This document shows positions 3,766-5,521 of a stretch of DNA of 5,521 bases, piece after piece. Position numbers and translations under genes: made by a program. The stretch lies in the NCBI GenBank assembly GCA_001794015.1, contig MGIZ01000003.1, positions 543 to 6,063 on the forward strand. The letters run 5' to 3'. The notes under the pieces were generated by a model. That model did no database searches. It was not told the origin of the DNA and saw nothing but the letters and a program-made list of their open reading frames with translations. This stretch comes from Candidatus Yanofskybacteria bacterium RIFCSPHIGHO2_01_FULL_39_8b. GTDB lineage: Bacteria > Patescibacteriota > Minisyncoccia > 2-02-FULL-40-12 > GWA2-44-9. Numbering within the stretch: position 1 is the stretch's first letter; every line of letters starts with the position of its first letter.

Positions 3766-4665
3766 ATGCGATTAGCTATAATAACCATTAATTATAATGG
3801 CTCGGAAAGCACGATAAAATTATTAAATTCTCTTGCCGGACAGACGGATAACGACTTTCGGGTATTTATAATAGACAATGCTTCAGAAGAGACAGATTTT
3901 AAATTGTTATCAAATTTTCTAAGAGTGACGACTTGCGATGCCATCACTTTTAGAAATATTGAGAATTTAGGATTTTCGGGGGGTAATAATGTTGGTATAA
4001 AAGAGGCCCTAAAAAACGGGGCAGATTGGATGCTTATACTGAACAATGATACTTGGACAGAAAACGATTTTATTGCTCAATTAAAGCCAATTTTGACCTC
4101 TAGTGAGGGTATTGTGGGGGTACCCTTAGTTGAAGGCGCTCAGACTGCCTATTGCGGTAAAATTAAATGGTTAAAATCAATGTTTCAGCATGAGCAAAAT
4201 AATTCACAAATTCATAATTATAAATTACAAATAAATTCTAAATTCTATGTAATTGGCGGTGCCATGGCAATTCATAAAGATGTTTTCGAAAAGATAGGAT
4301 TATTAGACGAAAAATACTTTTTATATTTTGAAGATGCGGATTTTTGTATCAGAGCGCGATGCGTGAATATTCCGCTAACAATTGCTGAAAACATTATAAT
4401 ATATCATAACCCATCTTCGACAACTAAAAAACTGGGTTCGCCGTTTTTATTAAGATATCATTATCGCAATGCTTTATATTTTAACTGGAAAAACGGGCCA
4501 TGGTATATTAAGCTACTTGTCTGGCCGTGGAGTTGGATTGTTATCTTAAAACAAATATTCAAAGTTATGACACATCATAACCGTGAATGGTCAGTTGCAA
4601 TATTGAAAGGAGTTTTTGATTTTTATAAAAATAAAATGGGCCGGATAGTAAAGGTTTCTGATTAA
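3766..4665 (+). CDS. GT2-family glycosyltransferase (rhamnosyltransferase-like)
   Basis: A 299-residue GT-A fold enzyme of family GT2, of the WbbL/rhamnosyltransferase type, expected to add a sugar to a lipid-linked glycan on the cytoplasmic side. Visible motifs: start strand LAIITINYNG (3-12), nucleotide contact IDNAS (36-40), ENLGFSGGNNVGI (66-78), metal-binding LNNDT with Asp95 (the DXD equivalent), YVIGGAMAIHKDVFEKIGLLDE (161-182) and FEDADFCIR with acidic pair Glu189-Asp190, likely including the catalytic base. His214 in YHNPS is in the usual late position. The Trp-rich segment 246-267 (WYIKLLVWPWSWIVILKQIFK) may lie on or in the membrane. A loop at 146-161 is encoded by a loose 7-bp repeat. 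No ribosome binding site precedes the ATG, which lies 15 bases after a terminator T-run. The next gene begins 4 bases after its TAA, so the two are co-transcribed. Confidence 0.9.
   Translation: MRLAIITINYNGSESTIKLLNSLAGQTDNDFRVFIIDNASEETDFKLLSNFLRVTTCDAITFRNIENLGFSGGNNVGIKEALKNGADWMLILNNDTWTENDFIAQLKPILTSSEGIVGVPLVEGAQTAYCGKIKWLKSMFQHEQNNSQIHNYKLQINSKFYVIGGAMAIHKDVFEKIGLLDEKYFLYFEDADFCIRARCVNIPLTIAENIIIYHNPSSTTKKLGSPFLLRYHYRNALYFNWKNGPWYIKLLVWPWSWIVILKQIFKVMTHHNREWSVAILKGVFDFYKNKMGRIVKVSD
4202..4248 (+). repeat. Degenerate heptanucleotide tract D in the GT2 gene
   Basis: ATTCATA (4210), ATTATAA (4217) and ATTACAA (4224), then after a four-base break ATTCTAA (4235) and ATTCTAT (4242) keep a 7-base period, with one more ATTC at 4202. 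The consensus resembles array C of the GT4 gene. It is read as NSQIHNYKLQINSKFY, in a loop before the conserved VIGGAM strand. Confidence 0.6.
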
Positions 4666-4669
4666 AAAT

Positions 4670-5521
4670 ATGATTAAGCTTGGAATTGAATGTGAAAATT
4701 TGGAAGATTCGAAATCGCGTTGGGGAGTCGGCCAAATGACTTTAAATTTGCTCCGAGAATATGCAAAAAACCAAGAGTGGCAAAAACAATTTAAATTATA
4801 TTTATATTTTAAAAAAATAATTCCAGACAACGAGGTTTTTAAAAATCCTATTTTTATAAAACGTGTTTTAGGTTTTCCGTCTTTTAATATTTTTTATCAT
4901 ATTCTGATGCCTCTGCGAGCAATGGCAGATCGTCTTGATTGGATGTTTTTTCCGGCATATATGCTTCCGCCTTTATACTTGGGCAAGTCGATAGTTATGC
5001 TTACTGACGATGTTTATTACGAGTATAAATATGGCAATCTCCCATTTCATTACAAATTAGCCTACAGATTATTTACTAACTGGGCCGCGATAAAAGCAAC
5101 AAAAATTTTAGCAATTTCAGAAACATCAAAAAGGGAAACGGCTAGACTGTATGGCATTAAGCCGGAAAAAATTTTTGTAGCCTATTTGGGAGTTTCTTCT
5201 AACCCGCAATCCGTAATATATAATTCGAAATATGACAATTATATTCTCTATGTCGGCCAAATGTTTTCTCGTCGGCATGCCAAAGAAACTATCTTGGCTT
5301 TTAAAAAATTTACAATAGAATATTCTCATATTCTCAAGAATATTGGAATGTCAGAATTAAAATTAATAATGGTTGGGAAAGATAAATATTCACCGTCAAT
5401 AATTAAAAAATTAATTGAAGATACCAATAAAGAACTGGGGAGTGAGAGAATCATACGCTATGATTATTTAGATAAAAGGGAAGATCTTGATAATTTATAT
5501 ACCGGCGCAAAAGCTTTGATT
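4670..5521 (+). CDS. GT4-family glycosyltransferase, 3' truncated by window edge
   Basis: The frame is open from an ATG at 4670 to the last base (284 residues) without a stop. It begins 4 bases after the GT2 stop; no clear ribosome binding site is present, suggesting translational coupling. The features are those of a retaining GT-B enzyme of family GT4: RWGVGQMTLNLLREY (17-31) as the N-terminal glycine loop, MLTDDVYYEYKYGNLPFHYKLAYRLF (110-135), ILAISETSKRE (147-156) and KPEKIFVAYLGVSS (164-177), typical of the end of the first domain, then YILYVGQMFSRRHAKETILAF (191-211) opening the second domain and KLIMVGKDKY (231-240). The EX7E signature expected about 50 residues later is outside the window, so activity cannot be judged. 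It probably acts in the same glycan pathway as its neighbours; sugar and acceptor are unknown. Confidence 0.85.
   Translation, partial: MIKLGIECENLEDSKSRWGVGQMTLNLLREYAKNQEWQKQFKLYLYFKKIIPDNEVFKNPIFIKRVLGFPSFNIFYHILMPLRAMADRLDWMFFPAYMLPPLYLGKSIVMLTDDVYYEYKYGNLPFHYKLAYRLFTNWAAIKATKILAISETSKRETARLYGIKPEKIFVAYLGVSSNPQSVIYNSKYDNYILYVGQMFSRRHAKETILAFKKFTIEYSHILKNIGMSELKLIMVGKDKYSPSIIKKLIEDTNKELGSERIIRYDYLDKREDLDNLYTGAKALI

Noticed and set aside
3792..4046. Minus-strand open frames at 2713-3072, 3792-4046, 4591-4830 and 5126-5329
   Set aside because: All are antisense shadows of clear glycosyltransferase genes without family motifs or start signals.
5321..5342. TATTCTCA tandem pair and TATTCT/AGAATA palindrome in the last gene
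   Set aside because: Only two copies of 8 bases, not in 7-base register; considered chance in AT-rich coding sequence.

Overview
The window looks like a piece of a Candidate Phyla Radiation (Patescibacteria/Parcubacteria-like) chromosome. This is inferred from low G+C, mostly Shine-Dalgarno-less starts, short intergenic gaps, a run of glycosyltransferases carrying short tandem heptanucleotide arrays inside their reading frames, and normal use of TGA as a stop. No marker gene is present, so the assignment is tentative.

Left part (1-591): the 3' end of an unrecognised gene (about 44% G+C by hand count) ends in a clear intrinsic terminator. A gene-free stretch follows, with a plausible promoter, a very G+C-rich hairpin with a C-rich, anti-Shine-Dalgarno-like loop, a second perfect hairpin, and the 3' two-thirds of a tRNA-Thr (anticodon GGT) whose 5' part is absent. 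A tRNA 3' fragment like this is the usual mark of the far end of an element integrated into a tRNA gene. If so, the element lies to the left and the DNA right of about position 548 is the older chromosome.

Middle (592-2031): a minus-strand tryptophanase gene (tnaA) that carries the three residues separating tryptophanase from tyrosine phenol-lyase. Its promoter nearly abuts the ATG, so its mRNA should be leaderless or nearly so. It is divergent from a glycosyltransferase gene; the two promoters stand back to back.

Right part (2032-5521): a surface-polysaccharide or glycan cluster in + orientation: a GT4 glycosyltransferase, a small ParB/sulfiredoxin-like protein with its own promoter, ribosome binding site and terminator and with higher G+C, a GT2 rhamnosyltransferase-like enzyme, and a second GT4 enzyme that runs off the window. 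The first GT4 gene contains three separate heptanucleotide arrays and the GT2 gene a fourth, looser one. All four fall where these enzymes have loops or linkers. The arrays are the most striking feature of the window: 7-bp units in coding sequence can shift the frame unless they change by threes.
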